From positions 124,001 to 188,000 of the forward strand of contig NZ_FRAB01000004.1 in NCBI RefSeq assembly GCF_900142195.1: a DNA stretch of 64,000 nucleotides. The letters are read 5' to 3'. Shown here one piece after another: positions 51,808 through 61,254 of this stretch. Source of the stretch: Paraburkholderia terricola. Its GTDB lineage: Bacteria > Pseudomonadota > Gammaproteobacteria > Burkholderiales > Burkholderiaceae. The notes under the pieces are model-generated. The model was not told the origin of the DNA and searched no databases. It saw only the letters and a list, made by a program, of their open reading frames with translations. Each line of letters opens with the position of its first letter. Position 1 is the stretch's first letter. The translations under genes and the position numbers were made by a program.

Positions 51808-53106
51808 TCACTCTTCCACCAGCGCGCGCATATCCACCGTGCGTTCGTTCGTCGCGCTGCGCCGTTTGGCCAGCCACATCATCAGCGTGATGAAGCAGCC
51901 GAACACGACAATGATCCATTGCGCCGGCATTTTCGCGGTGAGCAGCAACGCGTACACGCCGAGCATCAGCAGCACGGCCAGGTTCTGGTTGAAATTCTGC
52001 ACCGCGATCGAATGTCCGGCGGAAAGCAACGTCGCGCCGCGATGCTGAAGAATCGCGTTCATCGGCACGATGAAAAAACCGGATAGCGCGCCGAGCAGGA
52101 TCATCAACGGATAGGCAAGCAGGATATAGACCGGTGCGACGTACGAGCCGATGTGAATGCCCGCGCCGGCGGGAAACAGGTCCTTGTTGTAGAACGCCAT
52201 CGCGATCGCCACCGCGCCGGTCAGAATGCCGACCGGCAGCACGCGCAACGAACCGCGCAACGGAATGAAGGCGGCCGCGGCGGCCGCGCCGAGCGCGATG
52301 CCGAGCCCCGTGACGCCCTGCATCACCGCGGCCTTCGACAGCGACAGCCCCAGGTTCACGTTGGCCCATTTGAGCACCAGCAACTGCAGCGTCACCGCGC
52401 CGCCCCACATCAGCGTCGTGACCCACAGCGCGATCTGCGCGAGCTTGTCGGCCCACAGCACGTGAAAGCAGTGATGGAAGTCGCTGACCAGCTTGCCCGG
52501 CTCGGCGAGGCGGTTCGGATAGCGCGCGCCGGTATCGGGAATGAAGACGTTGATGGCCGCCGCGATCGCATAGGTGATCATCACCGCGAACATCGCCAGA
52601 TCGGCGGAGGAGCGGATCAGCGGCAGATGCGCGTGCGCGACGAATTTATCGGCGAAGCTGCTAATCAGTGCGCCGCCCACCATCGTGCCGACGATGGTCG
52701 ACAGCACGGTGGCCGATTCGAGCCACGCGTTCGCCTTGACGAGTTTTTCCGCGGGCAGCAGTTCGGTGAGAATGCCGTACTTGGCCGGCGAATACGCGGC
52801 CGCGCCGAAGCCGACCACGCCGTACGCGATCATCGGGTGGACGCCCGCGATCATCATCAGGCAGCCGCTCGCTTTCAACGCATTGGAGATGAACATCACG
52901 TGCCGCTTTTGCAATGCGTCGGCGAATGCGCCCACGAACGGTGCGAGCAACACGTAGGAGACGGTGAAGAATATCTGCAGCAGCGGCGTGACCCAGGCGG
53001 CCGAACGAATCACCGATAGCAACGCGATGGCGGCGATCAACAGGGCATTGTCCGCGAGCGACGAAATGAACTGCGCCGCGATGATCGTGTAGAAGCCTTT
53101 TTTCAT
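51808..53106 (-). CDS. lplT: lysophospholipid transporter LplT
   Basis: A major-facilitator-type inner-membrane protein that flips lysophospholipids inward for re-acylation. The 432-residue protein has 12 predicted transmembrane segments and the LplT N-terminus (KKGFYTIIAAQFISSLADNA). Conserved elements include AYSPAKYGILTELLP and the late WLAKRRSA loop. The acyltransferase partner Aas, adjacent in E. coli, is not in this window. The ATG at 53106 was chosen because the upstream extension lacks similarity. It lies 165 bp upstream of mutS, same strand. Confidence 0.92.
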   Translation of the reverse strand: MKKGFYTIIAAQFISSLADNALLIAAIALLSVIRSAAWVTPLLQIFFTVSYVLLAPFVGAFADALQKRHVMFISNALKASGCLMMIAGVHPMIAYGVVGFGAAAYSPAKYGILTELLPAEKLVKANAWLESATVLSTIVGTMVGGALISSFADKFVAHAHLPLIRSSADLAMFAVMITYAIAAAINVFIPDTGARYPNRLAEPGKLVSDFHHCFHVLWADKLAQIALWVTTLMWGGAVTLQLLVLKWANVNLGLSLSKAAVMQGVTGLGIALGAAAAAAFIPLRGSLRVLPVGILTGAVAIAMAFYNKDLFPAGAGIHIGSYVAPVYILLAYPLMILLGALSGFFIVPMNAILQHRGATLLSAGHSIAVQNFNQNLAVLLMLGVYALLLTAKMPAQWIIVVFGCFITLMMWLAKRRSATNERTVDMRALVEE

Positions 53107-53240
53107 GAAGCGGATGGGAAGCTGCGCGCAAATCTGGCGCAAAGCGGGGTCGGTGAGGATGCGCGAAACGCAGCCGGCAAGCGGACGGGCCGGCGCGGCT
53201 TCCCGCTTTGTAGCACGAACGCGTGCGGCATGCAGGCTCG

Positions 53241-53268
53241 CAAACACAAAAGCGGCCGAAGCCGCTTG
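53241..53268 (-). terminator. intrinsic terminator after suhB (UUCG-loop)
   Basis: On the minus strand GCGGC-TTCG-GCCGC with flanking A/T pairs is followed by TTTTGTGTTT. It lies about 80 bp past the suhB stop and before lplT, so it should end the suhB transcript. A second 9-bp hairpin (53313-53337) without a T run lies between. Confidence 0.75.
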
Positions 53269-53347
53269 TGTGTTCAGGTGCGTCGCGTTCCAGAAACCTT
53301 GACTGAACGGCACGAGCCGGCCTTGACAGCCGGCTCGGCAGGACGCC

Positions 53348-54151
53348 TTAAGCCGGTTGTTGGCGCGTGCGGCTGTAGCGCGACAGGATCGGGACCATCT
53401 GCGCATAGATCTTCGGGTTGCCCGCGACGATTTCGCCGACGTGCAGGAAGTTCGAATCGCCCGTGTAGTTGCCGACCAGACCGCCGGCTTCCGTGATCAG
53501 CAGGCTGCCCGCGGCGACGTCCCACGCATTCAGGCCTTGCTCGAAGAAGCCGTCCATGCGGCCGGCCGCGACATTGGCGAGATCGAGCGCGGCGGCGCCC
53601 GGACGGCGCAGGCCGGCGCAAGCCGTGGTCATTTCGGCGAACTGGCGGCCATACGCTTCAAGGCCATCCGTTTCGCGGAACGGGAAGCCCGTGCCGATCA
53701 GGCCGTCGGCCAGCCGGTCGCGCTTGCCCACGCGGATGCGGCGGTCGTTCAGGAACGCGCCGCGGCCGCGCGAGGCGGTGAACAGATCGTTGCGGGTCGG
53801 ATCGTAGATCACCGCCTGGGTCACGATGCCCTTGTGGGCGAGCGCGATCGACACGCAGTAATACGGAAAACCGTGGATGAAATTGGTGGTGCCGTCGAGC
53901 GGATCGATGATCCACTGAAATTCGGATTCGTTGTCCGACTTGCCGGATTCTTCCGCGAGGATCGCGTGCTCGGGGTAGGCGGTCTTGAGCGTGTCGATGA
54001 TCGCCGCTTCGGACGCTTTGTCGATCTCCGTGACGAAATCGTTGTGCTGTTTCTTGCTGACCTGGATGAGATCGAGATCGAGCGATGCGCGGTTGATGAT
54101 CTGGGCTGCGCGGCGCGCGGCCTTCACAGCGATATTGAGCATGGGATGCAT
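53348..54151 (-). CDS. suhB: inositol-1-monophosphatase SuhB
   Basis: A Mg-dependent, lithium-sensitive sugar phosphatase that in E. coli also joins the rRNA antitermination complex. The 267-residue protein has the metal motifs [23 protein letters not shown] and [15 protein letters not shown] in the right order. The ATG at 54151 matches the family start ([16 protein letters not shown]). It is divergent from trmJ across about 398 bp and followed by a terminator-like hairpin. Confidence 0.96.
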   Translation of the reverse strand: MHPMLNIAVKAARRAAQIINRASLDLDLIQVSKKQHNDFVTEIDKASEAAIIDTLKTAYPEHAILAEESGKSDNESEFQWIIDPLDGTTNFIHGFPYYCVSIALAHKGIVTQAVIYDPTRNDLFTASRGRGAFLNDRRIRVGKRDRLADGLIGTGFPFRETDGLEAYGRQFAEMTTACAGLRRPGAAALDLANVAAGRMDGFFEQGLNAWDVAAGSLLITEAGGLVGNYTGDSNFLHVGEIVAGNPKIYAQMVPILSRYSRTRQQPA

Positions 54152-54549
54152 GAGACTGGATCCTTGTGCCGGGGCAGCGCGGCTGCTTGCCGGAAATTGA
54201 GCGCTAAGCGTGCGCTGATTGGGCGCCACCGAGAGGCGCTGAAACAACACGGAACGCCCGCCCGATACAGGACCCGGTGCGCATTCCGCCGACGGAGACG
54301 AATTGAATAAGAACGAGGCGCCCATGCATGGCCGGACGCGAATCGCGCTATTTTACCTGAGTCCGGGCGTCGAGGCGGTGCGCTTTGCATGGGGTGTCGT
54401 CGGAAATGCGCCGCGCGGCCCGGAACGCGCAAATTCGCGCGGCGTCCTTGCGCAAGCCGTGCCTTCGATTCATCCGCATCCACGCGCAATTCGGAGCCGC
54501 AGCGGGGTTGGCGCTACCATACGCGTTCTTTAGCTTGCAGAACGCCACC
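54152..54549. other. 398-bp divergent region between suhB and trmJ
   Basis: It must hold promoters for both genes. A minus-strand TAAAAT (54350-54355) is a candidate -10 for suhB with a ~190-nt leader. On the plus strand no good promoter hexamer is clear. Short open frames here are not convincing. An in-frame ATG at 54385 could extend trmJ by 55 codons, but the extension has no similarity to the family. Confidence 0.5.
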
Positions 54550-55386
54550 GTGGACCACACCCACTATTCTTCCGATCCCGCCGTGGCCGAGTTGCGCGGC
54601 GGCTTCACCTCGACGCGCTTCGTGCTCGTCGAGCCGAGCCATCCGGGCAATGTCGGCGCGGCGGCGCGCGCGCTGAAAACCATGGGGTTCTCGCGTCTCG
54701 TGCTGGTGTCGCCGCGCGTTGCGCACGTGCAAAGCGATCCGGAAGCCATCGCGATGGCGAGCGGCGCCGACGACGTGCTGGCGTCCGCGCATGTCGTGCC
54801 GACGCTCGCCGAAGCCTTGAGCGGCGTGCATTGGTCGGTCGCGCTGACCGCGCGGCTGCGCGAATACGGACCGCCCCAATGGACGCCGCGCGCCGCGGCC
54901 GGTGTCGCGCGCGAACAGGCGGGGCATGGCGAGATCGCGCTGGTGTTCGGCAACGAGCGCACGGGTCTGTCGAACGAGGACGTGGAGCGTTGCAGCGCGC
55001 TCGCGCATATCCCGGCCAATCCGGCCTACAGTTCGCTCAATCTCGCGCAAGCCGTGCAGGTGCTGGCGTATGAATTGCGCACGGCCTATCTGTCCGCGGA
55101 TGAAGCATCGAGCGCGGCGTCCGCAGTGGCACTAACGGCTGCGGGGCAGGGCGAGCCGGTCGGCCCGCGGGCGGCGAGCGACGAAATCGAAAGCATGTTC
55201 GCGCATCTGGAAAGCGCGCTGGTTGCGCTCGACTTTCTCGATCCCGCCAATCCGAAGAAACTGATGTCGCGCTTGCGCCGCCTCTTCGCGCGTTCCGGGT
55301 TGGAGCGTGAGGAAGTCAATATCGTGCGCGGCATCGCCAAGCACATTCTGTTGAAGACCAAACGTCCCGGCGGCGACGGCGCGTAA
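54550..55386 (+). CDS. trmJ: tRNA (cytidine/uridine-2'-O-)-methyltransferase TrmJ
   Basis: A SPOUT-class methyltransferase that 2'-O-methylates position 32 of tRNAs. The ~278-residue protein shows the SPOUT knot motifs VEPSHPGNVGAAARALKTMG, LVFGNERTGLSNED and IPANPAYSSLNLAQAVQVL, then a linker and a helical C-terminal domain (SRLRRLFARSGLEREEVN). The start is uncertain: GTG at 54550 fits the usual family length; ATG at 54385 would add a 55-residue extension. It is followed by a 277-bp gap before cysE. Confidence 0.92.
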   Translation: MDHTHYSSDPAVAELRGGFTSTRFVLVEPSHPGNVGAAARALKTMGFSRLVLVSPRVAHVQSDPEAIAMASGADDVLASAHVVPTLAEALSGVHWSVALTARLREYGPPQWTPRAAAGVAREQAGHGEIALVFGNERTGLSNEDVERCSALAHIPANPAYSSLNLAQAVQVLAYELRTAYLSADEASSAASAVALTAAGQGEPVGPRAASDEIESMFAHLESALVALDFLDPANPKKLMSRLRRLFARSGLEREEVNIVRGIAKHILLKTKRPGGDGA

Positions 55387-55548
55387 GGACGCATAAGCGC
55401 GAGGCGCGGACGGCTTCCCGATAACGCAACGTGAAGCGCGAATCGCGTGCCGCGAATTCGACGTCGACTCGTCCCGCCACCTTGGCCGTTCTCCAAACGC
55501 CGACCTTGCCGGCAGCGTGGACTTCCGGCAGGTTTCGCGCAATCGCCC

Positions 55549-55554
55549 TACAAT
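55549..55554 (+). promoter_or_regulatory. candidate -10 box of cysE
   Basis: TACAAT lies about 110 bp before the cysE ATG, in the 277-bp gap after trmJ. No good -35 hexamer. The gap shows no other gene. Confidence 0.4.
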
Positions 55555-55663
55555 CGCTCGAAACGTTCTAAGCAAAGCTGCGGATCTGCTATGCAGCACC
55601 GCCCCGCCGCGCGTGGCTTCGCCGCGCCGGAGGTTTATGGTCCCCCCCAATACCGTCCCTGCC

Positions 55664-56509
55664 ATGTTCAAGAGACTTCGCGAAGACATCGCCACGATCC
55701 GCGAGCGCGATCCCGCCGCCCGCAGCGCCTGGGAAGTCCTGACGTGTTATCCGGGCCTGCACGCACTCGTATTGCACCGGCTCGCGCATGCATGCTGGCG
55801 GGCGCGGCGGCGCTGGCTCGCGCGCTTCGTCTCGCAGATGGCGCGCTTCATGACGGGCATCGAAATTCATCCGGGCGCGACCGTTGGCCGGCGCGTGTTC
55901 ATCGATCACGGCATGGGCGTGGTGATCGGCGAGACCGCCCAGATCGGCGACGACTGCACGATCTACCAGGGCGTCACGCTCGGCGGCACGTCGCTCACGC
56001 GCGGCGCGAAACGGCATCCCACGCTCGAGCGCGGCGTGATCGTCGGGGCGGGGGCGAAGGTGCTGGGCGGCTTCACGATCGGTGAGGAGGCCAAGATCGG
56101 TTCGAACGCGGTGGTCACGAAGCCCGTGCCGGCGCGCGGCACGGCGGTGGGCAATCCCGCGCGGATCATCGTTCCGGCGGCGGCAGCCGTCGCTTCGGCG
56201 GCGGATTGCGCCGCGTCCGATACTGGATCCAACGGTGCGGCCCGCAACGCAAAACACGCGACGCAAAGCAGCGCGTTCTGCGCGTACGGCATCACGCCGA
56301 ATGCCGACGACCCGGTGTCGCTCGCGATTCACGGCCTGATCGATCACGCCGCGACGCAGGCGAAGCGCATCGATGAAATCGTCGACGCGCTGGAGCGGCT
56401 GGGCACGAGTCTCGAAGGACTGCAAGGCGCCGATGCGGCGCTGCTCGATCTGCGGCGCCTGTCGGCCGCGATTGCAGGAAAGGAGGAAGGGGTGGCAGCG
56501 GAGCGCTGA
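55664..56509 (+). CDS. cysE: serine O-acetyltransferase with long C-terminal extension
   Basis: CysE acetylates serine with acetyl-CoA, the first step of cysteine synthesis. The 281-residue protein has the helical N-terminal domain and a left-handed beta-helix with [25 protein letters not shown] and [10 protein letters not shown]-terminal tail of about 95 residues follows GNPARIIVP: an Ala-rich linker, then a helical stretch ([20 protein letters not shown]) that may be a coiled coil. The last residues are not the usual Ile-terminated tail that docks into CysK. An upstream ATG at 55637 with GGAGG nearby is possible; family similarity starts at 55664. It is convergent with lpxH. Confidence 0.93.
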   Translation: MFKRLREDIATIRERDPAARSAWEVLTCYPGLHALVLHRLAHACWRARRRWLARFVSQMARFMTGIEIHPGATVGRRVFIDHGMGVVIGETAQIGDDCTIYQGVTLGGTSLTRGAKRHPTLERGVIVGAGAKVLGGFTIGEEAKIGSNAVVTKPVPARGTAVGNPARIIVPAAAAVASAADCAASDTGSNGAARNAKHATQSSAFCAYGITPNADDPVSLAIHGLIDHAATQAKRIDEIVDALERLGTSLEGLQGADAALLDLRRLSAAIAGKEEGVAAER

Positions 56510-56619
56510 GGGTGGGCGCCCGCGGTGCGAATCAACGAACCGCACGTGCGCACGGGAGCGTTGCCGTAGCCGCCGGTGAGCGCACGCGAGCGCGCTCGAT
56601 GACGAGGAGGGCGCCTCGT

Positions 56620-57417
56620 TCAATCCAGCGGCAGCGCCCGAATTCCTTCGGCGTCGACGCGCAAATACCCGCCACGGCGCTCGCCGTGGTCGAGATCCCA
56701 ATCCGGCAGCACCCAGCGCATGCCGCCCGGCTCGCGATGCCGCGCCGGCCGGTGCGTGTGTCCGTGGATGATCGTCGCCGCCCTCGACGACTTGAACAGC
56801 GCCGCGACGCCCTTCGGCGTCACGTCGTACTTCGGCGAGACCGGCCGCGAGCGGCCTTGCTCGCTTTTCAGGCGCATGTTTTCGGCGAGCGCCTGGCGCC
56901 AGCGAAACGGCCATGCGAGAAACAGCATCTGCGCGAAACCGCTGCGCGCAAAGCGCCGGAACATCTGATAGCCGCGGTCCGCGGTGCATAAGCGGTCGCC
57001 GTGCGCGAGCGCGATGCGCGTGCCGAATGCGGTGATCACGAACGGATCGGGCAGCCAGATCGCGCCGGCCGCTTTCATGAAGCGCTTGCCAAGCAGAAAA
57101 TCGCGATTGCCGTGCATGATGTAGAGCCCGATGCCGCGCTCGGACAACGTGTGCAGCAGCGCCGCCATGCGCGCCGCGAATGGCTCCGCGAGCATGTCGT
57201 CGCCGATCCAGTATTCGAACAGGTCGCCGAGAATGAAAACCGAATCGGCCTGTTCGGCGGTGACGTGGATAAAGCGTTCGAAGGCGGAAACCGTATGCGG
57301 AATCGCCTCGCTCAAATGAATGTCGGAGAGGAAAAAAAACGGGCGTGCGGCGTGCGGGCGTTTGCCCTCGCCAGGCACGCCCGCGGCGACGCTTCGCAGC
57401 GGCTTTTCTTGCAGCAT
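56620..57417 (-). CDS. lpxH: UDP-2,3-diacylglucosamine diphosphatase
   Basis: LpxH hydrolyses UDP-2,3-diacylglucosamine to lipid X in lipid A synthesis, as a peripheral inner-membrane enzyme. The 265-residue calcineurin-like phosphoesterase has the full metal set: FLSDIHLS, GDLFEYWIGDD, HGNRDFLLGKRF, HGDRL and IIHGHTHRPARH. A ~26-residue N-terminal extension precedes the first motif. It lies 57 bp downstream of ppiB on the same strand, and ppiA-ppiB-lpxH could form one transcription unit. The linkage of ppi, cysS and lpxH is also seen in E. coli. Confidence 0.95.
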   Translation of the reverse strand: MLQEKPLRSVAAGVPGEGKRPHAARPFFFLSDIHLSEAIPHTVSAFERFIHVTAEQADSVFILGDLFEYWIGDDMLAEPFAARMAALLHTLSERGIGLYIMHGNRDFLLGKRFMKAAGAIWLPDPFVITAFGTRIALAHGDRLCTADRGYQMFRRFARSGFAQMLFLAWPFRWRQALAENMRLKSEQGRSRPVSPKYDVTPKGVAALFKSSRAATIIHGHTHRPARHREPGGMRWVLPDWDLDHGERRGGYLRVDAEGIRALPLD

Positions 57418-57474
57418 TGAAGGTGCCTGATGTCAGTTCAACGAGTGGGTGCCGAGTAGGTGCCGGGTTGGCGC

Positions 57475-57969
57475 TTAGTCGACGATCACGGCCTTTTCGA
57501 TCACGACGTCGTCGACCGGCACGTCCTGATGGAAGCCCTTCGAACCCGTCTTGACCTTCTTGATCTTCTCGACGATGTCCATGCCTTCGACCACCTTGCC
57601 GAACACCGCGTAGCCCCAGCCTTGCGGCGTGGGCGACGAGTGGTTCAGGAAGTCGTTGTCGTTCACGTTGATGAAGAATTGCGCGGTTGCCGAGTGCGGA
57701 TCGTTGGTGCGGGCCATCGCGACCGAGCCGTTGACGTTCTTCAAACCGTTGTTGGCTTCGTTGTTGATCGGCTCGGCCGTCGGCTTCTGCTTCATGCCCG
57801 GTTCGAAACCGCCGCCCTGGATCATGAAGCCGTCGATCACGCGGTGGAACACCGTGTTGTCGTAGTGGCCGGCCTTCACGTAGTTGAGGAAGTTTTCAAC
57901 CGACTTCGGCGCCTTTTCAGCGTCCAGTTCGAGTTTGATGACGCCGTGGTTCGTATGCAGTTCAACCAT
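57475..57969 (-). CDS. ppiB: cytoplasmic cyclophilin-type peptidyl-prolyl isomerase
   Basis: A 164-residue cyclophilin without a signal peptide, so cytoplasmic. It carries the active-site segment [15 protein letters not shown] and the [16 protein letters not shown] loop. The start at 57969 is chosen because the upstream frame has no similarity. It is a paralogue of the adjacent periplasmic ppiA, with about 197 bp between the two genes, and precedes lpxH on the same strand. Confidence 0.96.
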   Translation of the reverse strand: MVELHTNHGVIKLELDAEKAPKSVENFLNYVKAGHYDNTVFHRVIDGFMIQGGGFEPGMKQKPTAEPINNEANNGLKNVNGSVAMARTNDPHSATAQFFINVNDNDFLNHSSPTPQGWGYAVFGKVVEGMDIVEKIKKVKTGSKGFHQDVPVDDVVIEKAVIVD

Positions 57970-58112
57970 GATGGAATCCTTTGATGAACGGGGTGGGTAA
58001 AAGACGCGGCGAGTCGTCATAGGAAGTTGACGACGGGCCGCGCCGGGGCGTAGGGTCGGCGCTGACGCGCTTGCACGCGATGCTTCGTGCGGCTGCCTGA
58101 CTGGCAACTCCG

Positions 58113-58168
58113 GTGCGAACCTCAGTGCAAAGCCTGGTGCGAGCTCCTGTGCGAACTTTCGTGCGCTT
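58113..58168 (+). repeat. 12-bp-period degenerate tandem repeat after ppiA
   Basis: GTGCGAAC-like octamers begin at 58113, 58125, 58137, 58149 and 58161, exactly 12 bp apart, with less conserved spacers. The last unit touches the ppiA stop codon. The region lies between ppiA and ppiB, in the ppiA-to-ppiB transcribed spacer if they form an operon. Confidence 0.75.
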
Positions 58169-58748
58169 ACTTGCCGACCACCGTGGCCGACTCGATCACG
58201 ACCGCCTTTTGCGGCACGTCGCTCATCGGGCCGCGCGTGGTGGTGGGCGTGCCTTCGATCTTCTTCACGACCTCCATGCCGGACGTGACCTTGCCGAACA
58301 CCGCGTAGCCGTTGCCGTCGGGATTCGGATAATCGAGGCCGGCGTTGTCCACCGTGTTGATGAAGAACTGCGCGGTGGCCGAATTCGGGTCGCTGGTGCG
58401 CGCCATGGCTAGCGTGCCGGCCATGTTCTTCAGACCGTTACGGCTTTCGAGCGGAATCGGCGCGCGCGTGGGCTTCTCGGCAAAGCTCTGCGTGTAACCG
58501 CCGCCCTGAATCATGAAGCCGCGAATCACGCGATGGAAAATCGTGCCGCTGTACTGGCCGGACTTCACGTAGTCGAGGAAATTGGCGACTGTCTTCGGCG
58601 CTTTCTCAGGATACAACTCGACGCGGATGTCGCCTTCCGATGTCTTGAAGAGGACGGACGGATGCGCGGCTTGCGAACCGGACTGGGCAAATGCGGGTGC
58701 GTTTGCGATCAGGGCGGCGCTGCCGAGCGCCAACATCAACCATTTCAT
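58167..58748 (-). CDS. ppiA: periplasmic cyclophilin-type peptidyl-prolyl isomerase
   Basis: A 193-residue cyclophilin with an N-terminal signal peptide ([21 protein letters not shown], cleavage near residue 21), so periplasmic. The active-site segment [15 protein letters not shown] is intact, and the [14 protein letters not shown] loop is present. It sits between the TPR gene (48 bp upstream) and ppiB, all on the minus strand. Two adjacent cyclophilins, one exported and one not, are typical of this family neighbourhood. Confidence 0.96.
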   Translation of the reverse strand: MKWLMLALGSAALIANAPAFAQSGSQAAHPSVLFKTSEGDIRVELYPEKAPKTVANFLDYVKSGQYSGTIFHRVIRGFMIQGGGYTQSFAEKPTRAPIPLESRNGLKNMAGTLAMARTSDPNSATAQFFINTVDNAGLDYPNPDGNGYAVFGKVTSGMEVVKKIEGTPTTTRGPMSDVPQKAVVIESATVVGK

Positions 58749-58796
58749 GAAAATCCTCGGGGTTGGAAAAAACGTGGTGCCGGATAAGGGACGGCT

Positions 58797-59528
58797 TTAC
58801 CGCGACGGCGCCATGTAAGGCGGCATGGCGAGCGAGCCGTTCGCGCCGCCGTACTGGAAGCTCGGCGTTTCCGTGATGTTCGACGTGGCGCGCGCGGTGT
58901 AGTCTTCTTGCGGCGTGACGGCGGCTTTCTTCGCCGGCTTTGCGGTCTTGGGCGGCGAGACGATATTCTGGATGTCAGTGAGGCGCTGCGTGGTCGTGGC
59001 GCTTACTTTGCCGAGACTCTGCGCGCGACGGTAGGCTTCGTTGGCCATGCGCAAATACAGGTCGCCGAGGTTCTCGTACGCGAGACCGTAGCCGGGGTTC
59101 ACCTTGGTCGCCGTTTCGAGCGCGGCGCGCGCCTCGGTATAACGGCCGTGCTTCGCGTAGAGCGTGGCGAGGTTGTTATACGGCTCGGGCAACTCGGGGT
59201 AGGTTTGCGTGAGTTCAGTGAACGCGGTGATCGCCTCGTCGTCGCGATTCAGGTGGGCCAGCACCGTGCCGCGCTTGAACTTTGCCTGCGCGTCCTGCGG
59301 ATGCGACGCGATGCGCGCGTCGAGCTGGGCGAGGGAAGCTTCCCAGTTCTTCTGCGCAATCGACGCGTCGATCTCCGGCGTGTTGTCGCGCACGGCGGGG
59401 CCTTGCGGCATCGGCGCGGCTCGCTGCGCGTATGCCGCGGTGCCCGGTGCAACCGTGAGAGCGACGGCGCAAAAGGCCGTCGCGGCGAGGGTCGCAGCGC
59501 TGCGCGCGCGGCCGCTGGAAGGTTTCAT
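58797..59528 (-). CDS. exported tetratricopeptide-repeat protein
   Basis: A 243-residue protein with an N-terminal signal peptide (SAATLAATAFCAVALTVAPG, cleavage after AYA near residue 33) and about three TPR units (for example AQAKFKRGTVLAHLNRDDEA, PYNNLATLYAKHGRYTEAR). The C-terminal ~70 residues are a Lys/Ala-rich linker and a short Gly/Met/Pro tail. It is probably periplasmic and a scaffold; partners unknown. It lies 48 bp upstream of ppiA, so the two may be co-transcribed. The ATG at 59528 gives the signal peptide. Confidence 0.88.
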   Translation of the reverse strand: MKPSSGRARSAATLAATAFCAVALTVAPGTAAYAQRAAPMPQGPAVRDNTPEIDASIAQKNWEASLAQLDARIASHPQDAQAKFKRGTVLAHLNRDDEAITAFTELTQTYPELPEPYNNLATLYAKHGRYTEARAALETATKVNPGYGLAYENLGDLYLRMANEAYRRAQSLGKVSATTTQRLTDIQNIVSPPKTAKPAKKAAVTPQEDYTARATSNITETPSFQYGGANGSLAMPPYMAPSR

Positions 59529-59809
59529 AGGCTCGGGTCTGGATGTTATACTCCGAGCCATTCTAACAAAAGGTCTGCGCGTTCCGTCGAACCGCCGGCT
59601 GTCTTTTCGCCACTCGTGGTCGTCTCCGCCTTGATCGTAGACTGAGCGCAACCTGACTTGCAGCCCGAGCGCCGCACCAGGTGCACCGGTTTGCTGCTGT
59701 GCGTGTTGCTGTACAGAGCGCACCCGTCGTCTTTTCGCGGGGCACGTCATGTACCAAGCCGCGGCACGAAACACATTGCGGATTTCTTTCGGCCCACGCA
59801 CCGCTCTCT

Positions 59810-61207
59810 ATGGAATCACTGCGCATCTACAACACGCTCGCGCGTGACAAGCAAACTTTCGTGCCGCTGCAAGAGGGCGTCGTGCGGATGTACGTCTGCG
59901 GGATGACCGTGTACGACTATTGTCACGTCGGTCATGCGCGGGTGATGGTCGTGTTCGATATCGTGCAGCGGTGGTTGCGCACGCTCGGTTACGAAGTGAC
60001 CTACGTGCGCAACATCACGGATATCGACGACAAGATCATCCGGCGCGCGGTCGAGAACGGCGAGACGATCAAATCACTGACCGACCGCTTCATCAACGCG
60101 TTGCATGAAGACGCGGACGCGCTCGGCATCGAGCGGCCGGACCTCGAACCGCGCGCCACCGATTTCATTCCGCAGATGCTCGGCATGATCGAGACGCTCG
60201 AGGCGAACGGCTACGCGTACCAGGCGAGCGACGGCGACGTGAACTACGCGGTGCGCAAGTTCGCGGGCTACGGCAAGCTCTCGGGCAAGTCGCTCGAAGA
60301 CCTGCGCGCCGGCGAGCGCGTCGCGGCCAACGACGCGAAACAAGACCGGCTCGACTTCGTGCTGTGGAAGCAGGCGAAGCCCGACGAGCCCGCCGACACC
60401 GGCTGGGATTCGAAGTACGGGCGCGGCCGTCCCGGCTGGCATATCGAATGCTCGGCGATGGGCTGCACGTTGCTCGGCGAGCGTTTCGACATTCATGGCG
60501 GCGGGCAGGACCTGCAGTTTCCGCACCATGAAAACGAAATCGCGCAAAGTGAAGCCGCTACCGGCCAAACCTTCGTCAATTACTGGATGCACAACGGCTA
60601 CGTGCAGATCGACAATGAGAAGATGTCGAAGTCGTTGAATAACTTCTTTACGATTCGAGAAGTTTTGGCGCAGTACGATGCCGAGGTCGTGCGGTTTTTT
60701 ATCGCACGCGCGCACTACCGTTCGCCGTTAAATTACAGCGACGTGCATATCGACGACGCCCGCAACGCCCTCACGCGTTTGTACACCGCACTGAAGGACG
60801 TCACGCCGGACGGCGCCGCGCTCGACTGGAACGAAGCGCATGCGCAGCGTTTCCAGGCAGCAATGAACGACGACTTCAACACGCCGGTTGCGGTATCGGT
60901 GCTGTTTGAGTTGGCAACTGAAGTAAACCGCACGCGCGACCCCGCGCTGGCCCGTCAGTTGCGCTCGCTCGGGCGGGTGATCGGACTGCTCGGCCGCGAG
61001 CCGCGTGCATACCTGCAGCAGGCAGCGGGGGCAGCAGCCGAAGGCGCGCTCGACGCCGCCGCGATCGAAGCGAAGATCGCCGCGCGCGTGGCCGCCAAGC
61101 AGGCGAAGGACTATGCGGCAGCAGACCGGCTCCGGGCGGAATTGCTCGAGGCCGGCGTTGCACTTGAAGACAAACCCGGCGGATTGACCGAGTGGCGGCG
61201 CGTGTGA
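59810..61207 (+). CDS. cysS: cysteinyl-tRNA synthetase
   Basis: Class I synthetase that charges tRNA-Cys. The 465-residue protein has the first zinc ligand Cys30 (YVCGMTVYD), the HIGH motif HVGHARV (39-42), further zinc ligands in IECSAMG and PHHENEI, and KMSKS at 271-275. The C-terminal DALR-like domain is normal in length. The ATG at 59810 gives the expected N-terminus ([10 protein letters not shown]). It is divergent from the TPR gene across about 281 bp. The AlkA-type gene follows 47 bp downstream. Confidence 0.97.
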   Translation: MESLRIYNTLARDKQTFVPLQEGVVRMYVCGMTVYDYCHVGHARVMVVFDIVQRWLRTLGYEVTYVRNITDIDDKIIRRAVENGETIKSLTDRFINALHEDADALGIERPDLEPRATDFIPQMLGMIETLEANGYAYQASDGDVNYAVRKFAGYGKLSGKSLEDLRAGERVAANDAKQDRLDFVLWKQAKPDEPADTGWDSKYGRGRPGWHIECSAMGCTLLGERFDIHGGGQDLQFPHHENEIAQSEAATGQTFVNYWMHNGYVQIDNEKMSKSLNNFFTIREVLAQYDAEVVRFFIARAHYRSPLNYSDVHIDDARNALTRLYTALKDVTPDGAALDWNEAHAQRFQAAMNDDFNTPVAVSVLFELATEVNRTRDPALARQLRSLGRVIGLLGREPRAYLQQAAGAAAEGALDAAAIEAKIAARVAAKQAKDYAAADRLRAELLEAGVALEDKPGGLTEWRRV

Positions 61208-61254
61208 GCGCACCTCGAGCTTCCCTTTGATCGACTCGCCAGGCAGGAGGCAGG

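Noticed and set aside
53313..53337. A 9-bp GC hairpin just after suhB as its terminator
   Set aside because: It has no T run on either strand. The next hairpin (53241-53268), with a UUCG loop and a T-rich tail on the minus strand, is a better terminator.
54385..54549. A 55-codon N-terminal extension of trmJ from the ATG at 54385
   Set aside because: The extension has no similarity to TrmJ and no ribosome binding site; the GTG at 54550 gives the normal length. This remains uncertain.
57475..58748. The two cyclophilin genes as a recent tandem duplication or one broken gene
   Set aside because: Both frames are intact, and one has a signal peptide while the other does not. Their sequences differ widely, so they are distinct old paralogues (PpiA and PpiB).
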